From: JBNAVJ01 sp049700455
Lineage (GTDB): Bacteria; Bacteroidota; Ignavibacteria; Tepidaquicellales; Tepidaquicellaceae
Direction: 5' to 3'
Length of the DNA: 64,000 bases
Assembly (NCBI GenBank): GCA_049700455.1
Contig: JBNAVJ010000005.1
Coordinates: 1 to 64,000 of the forward strand
Below the pieces are notes generated by a model, which worked only from the letters and a program-made list of their open reading frames with translations, had not been told where the DNA came from and made no database searches. This document shows positions 1 to 8,603 of the stretch, piece by piece. Position 1 is the stretch's first letter. Each line of letters begins with the position of its first letter. Both the position numbers and the translations under genes were made by a program.

Positions 1-964
1 TATTACCATTATCATAAGATACTACCGAAGTACCAAAGTCGCCTACGGCACGAATTATAGGCGCCAGCTTAACTGTTAGTGAAGGGTAGAATTCTCCTGC
101 CTCCGTGGATACCAGAGATACAAACCAATTTTCTCCTGCATCAGTTGATTTTAGAATATAGCTGGTGGAAAGAAAATATGGCCCCGTACTTAAGAAACCT
201 GTTGTTTCATTTACAAAACCAATGTCATCAATGTAGTTTTGAAAAAAGGTATTGTATATATGGTACCAGTTGTACCCACCATTGGTTGTTTTCATAACTT
301 CTGCTGTATAATAACTTCCCATAATACCCGTTGTTTCATTCAGAAAACAGATAATATGAGGAGAATTTATAGTTGAATCACATATTGTTACCCAATTTTG
401 CCCTCCATTGGTAGTTTTAATAATAGCACCTCCCGGATATAAACAACCATAACCAGTACCTGAATTCAAAAAACTCAAAGATGCCACCTCTCCATAACTG
501 TTAGAATATTGTATCTGCCAGTTCCATCCTCCATCACCTGTATGTAATATAAATCCCGTGTTTGTTGCAGTTCCCCCCCATGCCCAACCGTTAATTCCAT
601 CTGTAAACACGAGCCTGTAAATTATCTCGTTTGGTCCGTTCCTTATCAGGGTATAGGTGTTTCCACCATCTGTTGTCCGATATAACCTCCCAACACCACC
701 CCCTATATAACCTGTCATCTCATTTAGAAAATAAACAGATGTTAGCTGAACACTGTCTATCTGTTGATAGCTATATGTTAACCCTCCATTGGTAGTCTTC
801 TGCACGACTCCGTACATTCCACATGCCCATCCTGTCCTCTGATTCAAGAAATATAAACCCCACAATGTATATCCGTGTGGTTTAGGGTTTTGCCACATCC
901 ATTGTGAAATTCCCACTTTTGAGACCAATAAAATTATTATTAAAAATTTATAACCTTTTCTCAT
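1..964 (-). CDS. Secreted YCF48/BNR-type beta-propeller protein (3'-truncated by window edge)
   Basis: Reading leftwards from an ATG at 964 the frame stays open to base 1, about 321 codons, so the C-terminus lies outside the window. Residues 1-20 form a signal peptide (basic MRKGYKF, then a hydrophobic stretch ending at Ser20). The rest is built of repeats of roughly 45-50 residues, each with a TG[WY]-type strand and ending in TTNGG, TTDGGN or STDAGENW. This is the blade signature of YCF48/BNR-like propellers. Such proteins in Ignavibacteria usually carry a type IX secretion sorting tail, but that part cannot be seen here. Function unknown; probably cell-surface or secreted. Start and frame are firm; the specific role is not. 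Confidence 0.85.
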   Translation of the reverse strand, partial: MRKGYKFLIIILLVSKVGISQWMWQNPKPHGYTLWGLYFLNQRTGWACGMYGVVQKTTNGGLTYSYQQIDSVQLTSVYFLNEMTGYIGGGVGRLYRTTDGGNTYTLIRNGPNEIIYRLVFTDGINGWAWGGTATNTGFILHTGDGGWNWQIQYSNSYGEVASLSFLNSGTGYGCLYPGGAIIKTTNGGQNWVTICDSTINSPHIICFLNETTGIMGSYYTAEVMKTTNGGYNWYHIYNTFFQNYIDDIGFVNETTGFLSTGPYFLSTSYILKSTDAGENWFVSLVSTEAGEFYPSLTVKLAPIIRAVGDFGTSVVSYDNGN

Positions 965-1066
965 AATAAATACTCCTTTTATCTTCCTAAAATTTATGAA
1001 TAAATTTAACTATTGACAATAAAAAAAAATCACTAAACTAATACAAATTTTAAAGAGGGTATAAAA

Positions 1067-1465
1067 ATGAAAACATTAGAGATTCTAACCTTTGTAGTTC
1101 TCGTTACAACCATATTTATCTATTTTTATGGGACAACACACAGTAGAAATATTTCAAAATCCGACTCTGAATGGAAAAAGAGAATTGTTGTTAGAACTCA
1201 GGATGCTAAAGGAAATAAAGTGAGCAACGCTCTAATCAGGGTAACCGGGCCACAATACGATTTCTGTTGCTATTCAGACAGCCTGTTAGGAGAATGTAAC
1301 TTTTCGGTGGACAATAACGGCATATACCATATATGTGCCAGCAAGAACGGTGGTAATGATACAACTATTTCAGTCAATGATTGCCAGCCTTATTACCTGA
1401 TCGAGCTCAGATTGGTCAAACCGACAGCGTGTATTAACTGTGATCAGGAACACATTATAAAGTAA
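1067..1465 (+). CDS. Small exported Cys-containing protein, unknown function
   Basis: A 132-residue protein with an N-terminal hydrophobic segment (about residues 5-22) that acts as signal peptide or membrane anchor. The region after it (RIVVRTQDAKGNKVSNALIRV) reads like a carboxypeptidase-regulatory or Ig-like beta domain, and several cysteines follow, including a CC pair and a CINC near the end. The Shine-Dalgarno-like AGAGGG lies just upstream of the ATG. It is divergent from the propeller gene at 1-964 and has no obvious partner. I do not recognise a family. The cysteines suggest disulfides in the periplasm or outside, or metal binding; this is inference. Confidence 0.6.
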   Translation: MKTLEILTFVVLVTTIFIYFYGTTHSRNISKSDSEWKKRIVVRTQDAKGNKVSNALIRVTGPQYDFCCYSDSLLGECNFSVDNNGIYHICASKNGGNDTTISVNDCQPYYLIELRLVKPTACINCDQEHIIK

Positions 1466-1799
1466 GATAACGTATAACAACAGTAAAGCAGGGGTCTTTC
1501 CACAGAGCAGTGAAGATGAGTGAGATTCTTTCTCTGCCAGGTAGTTACAGACTCTTAACGAAAATGCACTCTGAACATAGGGGAAGAGGATAAATTTGCT
1601 ATATCTCATTTTATCTCATTTGATTAGTCAACTACGTTCTTATCCCATACTAATACAGAAAGTTTATAAAAAAATTCACCTACCTCTTGACTTTTAATAT
1701 TAGTTTCCCGATTTTTGTATAATTTTATTCAAACGAAAGTATTGAAACATAAACACACAAAAGTAATCATAATAAAACCACTCAGGAGGGCTTCTGATG

Positions 1800-1824
1800 G
1801 AAATGAGTAAATGCTACTCATTTC
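1800..1824 (+). repeat. Perfect 10-bp inverted repeat (hairpin)
   Basis: GAAATGAGTA (1800-1809), a 5-base loop (1810-1814) and TACTCATTTC (1815-1824) form a perfect 10-bp stem. It begins right after the ATG at 1797 that follows a strong Shine-Dalgarno, so in RNA it would fold over the first codons of that small frame. It may be a regulatory hairpin or an operator for the downstream synthetase-like gene. Confidence 0.5.
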
Positions 1825-1956
1825 ACTTCTTTAATGATTATAAATCATTACGATTAATATTTTCGCAAAAAACACTTTCCGACATATACATTTCTGATTG
1901 TTTTTTTAATATCCTGCTATTCAAGTATTTTCTGCTAATCATAAAATGGAGTATCA

Positions 1957-1986
1957 ATGGGCATTCAGAACTTTATTGATGCCCAT
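1957..1986 (+). repeat. Perfect 8-bp inverted repeat
   Basis: ATGGGCAT (1957-1964) and ATGCCCAT (1979-1986) are exact reverse complements separated by 14 bases. The right arm starts in the stop codon of the small frame that begins at 1797. No T-tract follows, so it does not look like a simple terminator. Confidence 0.4.
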
Positions 1987-2086
1987 AGAAACTTTCTTAC
2001 ATATATACAATTACTTTTTTTATTCATCGACAAAACAAATTTTCTCATAACATTTAATCATAAATTAAAAACGAAAGGGGAAAAAA

Positions 2087-2938
2087 ATGAAACTAATCAA
2101 TTCCCAAGAGTACCACCTTGTGGTAAAAAGATTAAGAGAATTCTTTGAGTCCAAAGGATTTATTGAAGTTCACACTCAATCCAGACTCAGTATTCTTGCA
2201 GCCTGTGAAGATCCTTCTACCGTATCGGCATTTATGTATGCAGGACAGGTTTGGCCTCTCCCCCAAACAGGGCAAATGTGGCTTGAATACGAATTACTAA
2301 CAAATCCAGACTATTGCGGGGTTTTTTGTCAGTCTACATCATATAGACAGGAACCTCATCCAGTAGAAGGACGACATGACCTGATATTTCCTATGTTTGA
2401 ATTTGAAAGTCGTGGGACAATTGATGAGCTGATTGAGCTTGAAAAAGAACTTTTAATCTTTCTCGGTTTTGACCCTGACCATTTCAAAATGGGAAACTAT
2501 TTTGAAACAGCAAACCGTTTTGGAAAACTTGAAATCACAGGGAAGGAAGAAGAGCTCATCTGGAAAAATTTCAGTGAGATATTTTTCCTCAAAAATTTCC
2601 CTGAATATACCTCTCCATTCTGGAATATGAAACGCGACCCAGAAACAGGTCTTGCTAGAAAGGTTGACGTTATACTTTATGGAATAGAAACCATAGGCTC
2701 TGCTGAAAGAGAAACTAATCCGTCTGTAATGTATGAACGATTCCATTCCATCAGCAATGGGTACTACGCAGATCTTCTCTACTCACATTTTGGAAGAGAA
2801 AGAGTGGAAAAAGAGTTAAATGATTTCTTGAGTCTCAATTTTACAGATCGATTTGGAGGTGGAATAGGAATGACCAGAGTAATCAGGGCAGCAAAACTAT
2901 TAAAGGAATCAACTGCTGAGATGGTTACCCTGGACTAA
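2087..2938 (+). CDS. Stand-alone class II aminoacyl-tRNA synthetase-like protein (AsnRS/AspRS catalytic core, no anticodon domain)
   Basis: 283 residues covering only a class II synthetase catalytic fold of the Asp/Asn/Lys subclass. Motif 2 is seen at about 82-107 (STSYRQEP ... FPMFEFE) and motif 3 at 257-265 (GGGIGMTRV, class-defining Arg264); a GIETIGSAERE segment resembles the AsnRS/AspRS active-site strand. The N-terminal OB-fold anticodon-binding domain is absent, so it is about 150 residues shorter than AsnRS. Known relatives of this kind include asparagine synthetase A and archaeal AsnRS-related asparagine synthetase. Likely work is ATP-dependent activation of aspartate or a similar acid, making asparagine or modifying another acceptor. 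A purine-rich GAAAGGGG lies just before the ATG. It is transcribed alone. Confidence 0.8.
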   Translation: MKLINSQEYHLVVKRLREFFESKGFIEVHTQSRLSILAACEDPSTVSAFMYAGQVWPLPQTGQMWLEYELLTNPDYCGVFCQSTSYRQEPHPVEGRHDLIFPMFEFESRGTIDELIELEKELLIFLGFDPDHFKMGNYFETANRFGKLEITGKEEELIWKNFSEIFFLKNFPEYTSPFWNMKRDPETGLARKVDVILYGIETIGSAERETNPSVMYERFHSISNGYYADLLYSHFGRERVEKELNDFLSLNFTDRFGGGIGMTRVIRAAKLLKESTAEMVTLD

Positions 2939-3121
2939 GAAATTAAAATATATTAAAGATAAAAAATCATAATCTTTCTGTAACACGAGGTGGGGTGATT
3001 ACGGTAAATGTTGATAGTTTTGTCTTTGATAAGTCATAACAGAGATAAAATAGTATTGATGTTCCAGCGGAAATTCAAACAACACTTTCATAACAGGTTT
3101 ACTATTTGATATAGATGGCTT

Positions 3122-4255
3122 TTACTGGACATAAGGATTTTTGATGTAACGCTGGGCTTCCTGGTGTGAGTTCTGAAAATCTTCCATTGAGAGAACTCTA
3201 TTATAATCTTCAATCGCTCGTTTTCTATCACCTTTCACATCATACATCATAGCACGATAAAGATATGCCCAAACTTTAAATGAAGTATCTTCTTTTTCCA
3301 GTTCTTCGGATAAGTTTATGCAGGTATTGATGTATTCTTCAACTTCCAATATTCTCAAAAGTCTCACCAGACAGAGCGAGATGTAAAATGTAGCCTCACG
3401 TTTCAGATATGGTGAAGTATAACCAGTAACCGACTGATTAGTTTTTTCATAAACTTTTTTCCAGCCGTCAAGGGCTTCTCCAAATCTTGATTGTCCTACA
3501 AGGCTTGTAAAATAGTATTTTTCAAAAACCGGATTTTCAGGGAATTGCTCATAGAGAATTTTTGAATAATACTCTGCTTCAACATAATTTTTTTCATAAA
3601 ATAAATAAAGAAAAGCAAGAATATAGGTTGCTTCAGTTTTTGCATAAATACCCTGGTGAGAGGTTTCTTTAATTTGCTGTAAACCAAGTGATTTATTACC
3701 TGAAGGGAAAATTATCAGAAGAGGTTTCAATAAAGGATATTTTTCGGGAACATATTCAGCAAAATAGTTATATACACCAATTCCAAAAAGAGCATCTTTA
3801 TTTCGTGAATTTAGACTTGTAGCTCTGGAAAGTAAATTCAATGCAACCTTACCATCTTCAGCAGCTTTAAGCCAGCTTTCACGGACACTTCTTAATAATC
3901 CCCTATAACCAATGGCCCCGCCTTTATATAATAAAGCATAAAAATCATTTTCATTTTGTTCAAGCATTCTATCAGCAACTTCGATAACTTTCTCAACCTT
4001 ATTGAAAAAAACTTCGTCATAAGAAATATCAGACTTGTTTAAATTAATTTTCCAGAACTCTATCATCGCAGAAAAATAGTAACCTGTAGGATCATCCGGG
4101 TAACTTTTAATTTGTTTATCAAAAATAATGGCAGCTGAATCAAATTTCAGATGATAAATATAATTTATTCCCTGTAATACTTCAGTTGTTTTCGGTTGAG
4201 AAAATGCTAAAAAACTAACCGTCAATATATAAAGTATAATGGTAAATACCCTCAT
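3122..4255 (-). CDS. Exported TPR-like protein
   Basis: 377 residues with a signal peptide (1 to about 20, MRVFTIILYILTVSFLAFSQ) and a helical body of tetratricopeptide-like pairs, for example the segment with YHLKFDSAAIIFDKQIKSYP near the start and a final AIEDYNRVL repeat. It is probably a periplasmic scaffold. It is the last gene of a tight minus-strand run. Its ATG overlaps the stop of the SpoIIE-type phosphatase by four bases (ATGA), so the two are translationally coupled. No enzyme motif was seen. The specific role is unknown. Confidence 0.75.
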   Translation of the reverse strand: MRVFTIILYILTVSFLAFSQPKTTEVLQGINYIYHLKFDSAAIIFDKQIKSYPDDPTGYYFSAMIEFWKINLNKSDISYDEVFFNKVEKVIEVADRMLEQNENDFYALLYKGGAIGYRGLLRSVRESWLKAAEDGKVALNLLSRATSLNSRNKDALFGIGVYNYFAEYVPEKYPLLKPLLIIFPSGNKSLGLQQIKETSHQGIYAKTEATYILAFLYLFYEKNYVEAEYYSKILYEQFPENPVFEKYYFTSLVGQSRFGEALDGWKKVYEKTNQSVTGYTSPYLKREATFYISLCLVRLLRILEVEEYINTCINLSEELEKEDTSFKVWAYLYRAMMYDVKGDRKRAIEDYNRVLSMEDFQNSHQEAQRYIKNPYVQ

Positions 4256-5502
4256 TGGACTCTTTTAATAATTACAAGGGTTTTATCGTCTGAATATTGT
4301 CCTTTCGCAGAGAATTTTAAGACCTCCTCCATAATAATCTGGCAAATCTCTTTTGCTGATTTATCTTTGTTTTCCTTAATGAAAGCCTTAAGTCTTTCAT
4401 CACCAAAAAACTCAAACTTCTTGTTTGCAGCTTCAACCAAGCCATCAGTATATAAAGCAAGTATATCACCAACCCCAAGATAAGTACTATCGGTTCTATA
4501 GCGCTGGTCTGGTGAAGGTCCCAGCACTGGGCCTGTAGCAAGAAGTTCTTCTATATCTCCTGAAGAAGCTATGTAATGGTACGGTGAATTATGTCCTGCA
4601 TTAACAAATACACACAAGCCTTTTTTATCATAATACAATTCACATATAAACAAAGTAACAAACCTTTCATTTGGGAAAGTAGAACCAACCAGATTGCCAA
4701 TCTTTCTAACCAGTGTAGATAGATTTATATCGTAATCAATGCCCATTTTTAATGCTCCAGAGACATAAAGCGCCTGTACAGCAGCTGATATACCTTTTGA
4801 GGCAGCATCAGCAATAACAACAGAGAGTTTATCATCCTCTTTTGTTTGAAGATAATCAAAAAAATCTCCACCAACTATTTTATCTGGCAAAGAAATACCA
4901 TATATATCATAGTTTCCAAAAGTTAAATTGTGCTCGGGCAGGATACTTTGTTGAATTTCACTTGCTTTTCGTAATTCTTGAATGTTTTCTTTAGCTTCGG
5001 ATTCTATCCTCTGACTCCGAATTATCGAACTTAATGTTGTACTTATAATATTGAGAGCGTAAAGAAATTCATCATCCAGTTTTAATCCATTTAATGCTAC
5101 TATATATTCATAAAGTATATAGGGTTCCTGATTATCCTTTTTAATTTTATATCTTTCCCCTACTCCCATTGCAGAATAGTGATGAATTCCCCTTTCTTTT
5201 AAGTATTCATCAGTCTCAATTCCCATAACAACTCTGCTTCTTCCCAATTCAATAAAAATAGGAACATCAGATATTTTCAAGGTATAATTAGGATCAATAA
5301 TAGTAATATCCCCTACTTGACCTACAAGCACATAACTATCTTTTTTATCGTTAAGTTTCCATATTCTACCACCAACAATTTCTATGTATTCGTTAGCAAT
5401 AATTTGTTCTAAGGCATATACTAAAAGTTCTGTTATAGAAGCAAACTTTGGAGCCTCTTTAAAAATACTTTCAATAGTTTTAGCAAGTTTTCTTTGGTTC
5501 AT
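4252..5502 (-). CDS. SpoIIE/RsbU-type PP2C serine phosphatase with N-terminal sensor-like domain
   Basis: 416 residues. Residues about 185-415 are a SpoIIE-type PP2C domain: GGDFFDY at 211-217, ADAASKG at 231-237, NAGHN at 301-305, a LYTDGLVEA strand and a final SDDKT, supplying the usual metal-binding aspartates. Residues 1-165 look like a GAF-type or similar sensor region, followed by a helical linker (about 165-190). Family members dephosphorylate anti-sigma antagonists or other Ser-phosphorylated regulators. No antagonist or anti-sigma kinase gene is adjacent, so the target is unknown. It lies 5 bases after the YihY gene and overlaps the TPR gene by 4 bases. Confidence 0.88.
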   Translation of the reverse strand: MNQRKLAKTIESIFKEAPKFASITELLVYALEQIIANEYIEIVGGRIWKLNDKKDSYVLVGQVGDITIIDPNYTLKISDVPIFIELGRSRVVMGIETDEYLKERGIHHYSAMGVGERYKIKKDNQEPYILYEYIVALNGLKLDDEFLYALNIISTTLSSIIRSQRIESEAKENIQELRKASEIQQSILPEHNLTFGNYDIYGISLPDKIVGGDFFDYLQTKEDDKLSVVIADAASKGISAAVQALYVSGALKMGIDYDINLSTLVRKIGNLVGSTFPNERFVTLFICELYYDKKGLCVFVNAGHNSPYHYIASSGDIEELLATGPVLGPSPDQRYRTDSTYLGVGDILALYTDGLVEAANKKFEFFGDERLKAFIKENKDKSAKEICQIIMEEVLKFSAKGQYSDDKTLVIIKRVQ

Positions 5503-5507
5503 AAGAT

Positions 5508-6392
5508 TTAGGTTATTATTTTTAGTTTATTTCTATCCATAAAGATTTTCCCTAACGTTGCACTGAATACAGTTATAAGTGAAATATAATAAATCATAAA
5601 AATTGTAATCACAATAAAAGCATAAGTTCCATAAATTTTGCTCAAACTTGATATTTCAAGGACATAAAAAGTATAACCATACTTCATTATCTCAAAAAGT
5701 ATTGCGTTCAATAAGGTAATATAAACTAACACTTTCCCGGGTAAACGAAAGTTTGGCACAAACCTATATAACACAAAAAACATTATATAAGTTGTAAAAA
5801 ATGCTGAAACCTGAGGAACGTATCGCTGCAATCCTGTAAGATTTCTTAATATTTCCAGTCTTAAAAAATTTTGTGATAGTTCACTTAGCAACTGAAATAC
5901 TGTAGTTAGAGAAACCGAAATCAGAAACAAAGTAATAGTTACTATCACGAGTAGTAAGTCGCGAAATTTTCCAATAAAATAATTTTTATACCCTTCCGTT
6001 TCAAAAATAGAATTAAAAGCATCACGAATACTGCTAAAAAGGCTTGACATAGTCCATATAAGTGCAATAAAACCTATAACTGCGGTCCAGAAAGTATGAG
6101 ATGTAAGTTCATTTGCCCTCTCAATCATAGTATAAATAAATTTCTCTTTCAGTTCATTCTGTATAGGTAGCAGTTCATTTATATATATTATAAGTCTTGC
6201 TATTATGTCAGATTGGCTAATATAGATGCCCAGAACTGTAAGAGAAAGCAAAATAAAGGGAATGATACTAATTATTATATTGAAAGCAATAGCAGAAGCC
6301 TGATTCCAGAGATAATGCCTTTCAAATTTATGATAAACTTGAATTGCGTAATATTTGACGGTTTGTATAATTTGTTTCAAAATTCTAATCAA
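5508..6392 (-). CDS. YihY/BrkB family inner-membrane protein
   Basis: 294 residues with about six membrane helices and the YihY/UPF0761 pattern: an N-terminal WNQASAIAFNIIISIIPFILL segment, an ALIWTMSSLFSSIRDAFNSIF motif, and a C-terminal pair of helices. These proteins are often mislabelled ribonuclease BN; they are thought to be transporters or envelope proteins of unknown substrate. Its ATG overlaps the end of the SdiA-regulated-like lipoprotein by 4 bases and it is followed after 5 bases by the phosphatase, so it is part of the same transcript. Confidence 0.85.
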   Translation of the reverse strand: MIRILKQIIQTVKYYAIQVYHKFERHYLWNQASAIAFNIIISIIPFILLSLTVLGIYISQSDIIARLIIYINELLPIQNELKEKFIYTMIERANELTSHTFWTAVIGFIALIWTMSSLFSSIRDAFNSIFETEGYKNYFIGKFRDLLLVIVTITLFLISVSLTTVFQLLSELSQNFLRLEILRNLTGLQRYVPQVSAFFTTYIMFFVLYRFVPNFRLPGKVLVYITLLNAILFEIMKYGYTFYVLEISSLSKIYGTYAFIVITIFMIYYISLITVFSATLGKIFMDRNKLKIIT

Positions 6393-7123
6393 TATGGTTT
6401 TTGAAAGACATAAAGTTTTGCATCATAATTGCTGATAATATACATTTTGTTTTGATTATCAAATGTTATACCCTCAGGATAAGAAACTGGCAGTCCCCAG
6501 GATTTTATAACATTCCCATTATCATCAATCTTGAAAAGTAAGTGAGAAGATGAACTTACTACCCAGCTAACCTCCTCAAGACTATCATAATAAATATCTG
6601 TAAGATCTGATGAAAAATTTACTTCAAGTCGTTTTATTTCAGTTCCTGAATTTGAAAACTGTAACAATAAAGATGGGTGCTGTCTTGTTACAGCAAAATA
6701 TTCATCTTGACTTTTGCTATACGAAACGCCATTTAGTCCATAGCCGTTCTGTGTACTAACATTCACCGAAAATGCATTAAGTCGCGTGCCAGAGGTAGTA
6801 TATTTAACAAGTTTGCCAGTGCCTTCTTCGGCAATAATTAATGTATCCCTGGAAAGAAAGCTTATTCCTTTTGGGCGCGTTGCGTTAAGATTAACAGAGT
6901 TAAGTAAGAACCCGCTAAGCGTAAGTTCATACAAATAACCGTTTTGTTCTGAAACAGCATATAAGGTATTTTTATCAGCATTATAAGCAATGGCTGCAGG
7001 AGAGGTCACAAGCAGCTGGTATCCAACAATTGGTTCTAAGCCCCCGCTTTCAACTGTATTATCTTTACAAGAGACCAGAGCAAATAAGATAATAGATAAC
7101 ATTATAATAATAATTTTCTTCAT
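6389..7123 (-). CDS. SdiA-regulated/NHL-like beta-propeller lipoprotein
   Basis: 244 residues. The signal peptide ends in ALVSC, giving a lipidated Cys19. The body has repeated strands such as PAAIAYNADKNTLYAVSEQ and PEGITFDNQNKMYIISNY, the pattern of SdiA-regulated (YjiK-like) and NHL propellers. It is likely anchored in the outer membrane. It lies 2 bases after the PiT transporter gene and overlaps the YihY gene by 4 bases. Substrate or partner unknown. Confidence 0.75.
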   Translation of the reverse strand: MKKIIIIMLSIILFALVSCKDNTVESGGLEPIVGYQLLVTSPAAIAYNADKNTLYAVSEQNGYLYELTLSGFLLNSVNLNATRPKGISFLSRDTLIIAEEGTGKLVKYTTSGTRLNAFSVNVSTQNGYGLNGVSYSKSQDEYFAVTRQHPSLLLQFSNSGTEIKRLEVNFSSDLTDIYYDSLEEVSWVVSSSSHLLFKIDDNGNVIKSWGLPVSYPEGITFDNQNKMYIISNYDAKLYVFQKPY

Positions 7124-7125
7124 AG

Positions 7126-8598
7126 TTACAGTTCCTTAGTTAACGAGAACAAAATATCATACTTTTGAGAGAGTTTCGCATTATAATAAGAATTTTCAGG
7201 TGTCGGTGGTTTAAATTGCCATTCCTGTTCGAGTGCAGAGAGTTGATTTTTCACCTCCCAGCGATGTTTAAATTCCTTTGTATGTAGTTTTCTTACAGCA
7301 GCAATTTGTCTCTCCGAAAAAATAGCGGGATTTAACCTCTGAACAACATAAACAGAATCAAACTTAAACCTTTCAATTTTAGAAATATCGTAGATAATAA
7401 ATAAATTCTTTTCGTTCTTAACGCCAAGAGAATTCAATTTCTGTCTTAGTTCTGATTGGTTCGGGAAGGTAAGGTTTAAAATAGAATTTAACTTTTCCGT
7501 TTTAATCCCATTATCACTCAACTGCTCCATAACTTCAGGTGTAAATTCAAATGAAACCTCATTAAATACTTTAAGTTGAAATACATTCTGCATAATAAAT
7601 AACGAGAGTAAAGAAATAAGAATTGCAGAAAAAGGAGTAATAACCCATCCTAATAAAATTTTAAATGAAGTTTTATAATTTATATATCTCCCTCCCTTAG
7701 CTAATCCGATTCCAATTACAGCACCAAACATAGCCTGGGTAATAGAAACCGGAACCAGGGGAAAAGAAGGTAACCCTGCAGAAAGTAATAGTTCCTTAAT
7801 ACGTTCGCTTGAAAATAAAAAAAGCACCAGTGAAGAAGAAAATAAAGTAACAAGAGCCGAAAGTGGTGAAAGTTTATATATCTTTCTTCCAATTGTATGG
7901 AGAGTTTTATGTGAATAGGTAAAAACTCCCAGCACCATTGAAAGTCCTCCAAAGAAAAAAAGCTGGGTTAATTTTGTAATTTGAAACCCTGCAAAATCAA
8001 TATCATTAAATGGAGATGAAGAAACAAAAACCCCCACTACTTTTGAAATATTATTTGCTCCAAGACTATAAGCACCAAACATAAAAATAAAAACCATAGT
8101 AATTCTATATAACTTATCAAGCGTAAGGAGGTGTACCTTGAGTTTAGGAATAATAAAGTTTAAGAGATGGTATATTCCAAAGGATAATAAACCTGCAAGC
8201 AAGGGATTCAGGAGCCAGGATAACACAATACTATATAGAGAATCCAGATCTGTGGGCGAAGATGTAAATAGATTCCAGCCAATAATTGCTCCAACAATTG
8301 ACTGAGAGATTGAAACAGGTAGGGTTCGTCTAATTAAAATAGTTACAGCAATAGCAGCGGATAATGCAACAGTAAATGCCCCTCCAATAGCATTAACTTC
8401 TCCAAGTACTCCAAGTGTATGAGTCGCACCAGCCCCCGAATAAACTGCCCCAAAAACAATGAAAACAGATGTAATGAAGGCAGCAACTCTAAATTTTACC
8501 ATTCTTGTAGCAACGGCTGTTCCGAAAATATTAGCAGCATCATTAGCACCAAGAGACCAGCCAAGAAACAGACCTGAGGATAACAAAAGCCATACCAT
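7126..8598 (-). CDS. pit: PiT family inorganic phosphate transporter with extra C-terminal soluble domain
   Basis: 490 residues. Two inverted halves carry the PiT signatures: GANDAAN at 17-23 and GANNISK at 180-186, each in a membrane helix, with PVSISQS (94-100) and PVSITQA (283-289) repeats. Family members take up phosphate (or metal-phosphate) using an ion gradient. The membrane part ends near residue 340. The remaining 150 residues are soluble, charged and predicted alpha/beta, and are not part of a normal PiT protein. The gene follows the DUF47 gene by 5 bases, the classic DUF47-PiT pair. Confidence 0.92.
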   Translation of the reverse strand: MVWLLLSSGLFLGWSLGANDAANIFGTAVATRMVKFRVAAFITSVFIVFGAVYSGAGATHTLGVLGEVNAIGGAFTVALSAAIAVTILIRRTLPVSISQSIVGAIIGWNLFTSSPTDLDSLYSIVLSWLLNPLLAGLLSFGIYHLLNFIIPKLKVHLLTLDKLYRITMVFIFMFGAYSLGANNISKVVGVFVSSSPFNDIDFAGFQITKLTQLFFFGGLSMVLGVFTYSHKTLHTIGRKIYKLSPLSALVTLFSSSLVLFLFSSERIKELLLSAGLPSFPLVPVSITQAMFGAVIGIGLAKGGRYINYKTSFKILLGWVITPFSAILISLLSLFIMQNVFQLKVFNEVSFEFTPEVMEQLSDNGIKTEKLNSILNLTFPNQSELRQKLNSLGVKNEKNLFIIYDISKIERFKFDSVYVVQRLNPAIFSERQIAAVRKLHTKEFKHRWEVKNQLSALEQEWQFKPPTPENSYYNAKLSQKYDILFSLTKEL

Positions 8599-8603
8599 AA
8601 ATA

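Larger units (their letters stand above)
1466..2086 (+). other. Long non-coding leader/intergenic region with two perfect hairpins
   Basis: No convincing gene lies between the small exported protein and the synthetase-like gene. The stretch holds a strong Shine-Dalgarno (AGGAGGG, 1784-1790) six bases before an ATG at 1797 that opens a 60-codon hydrophobic frame, and two perfect inverted repeats (listed separately). The 60-codon frame could be a leader peptide or chance. Bases 1466-1780 show nothing I can assign. Confidence 0.4.

Noticed and set aside
1797..1979. 60-codon frame with strong Shine-Dalgarno
   Set aside because: Composition is non-coding-like (hydrophobic, AT-driven) and there is no recognisable product; kept only as a possible leader peptide in the description of the gap.
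1466..2086. T-box leader before a synthetase-like gene
   Set aside because: No T-box core sequence or tRNA-pairing bulge seen, and the lineage is not one that normally uses T-boxes.
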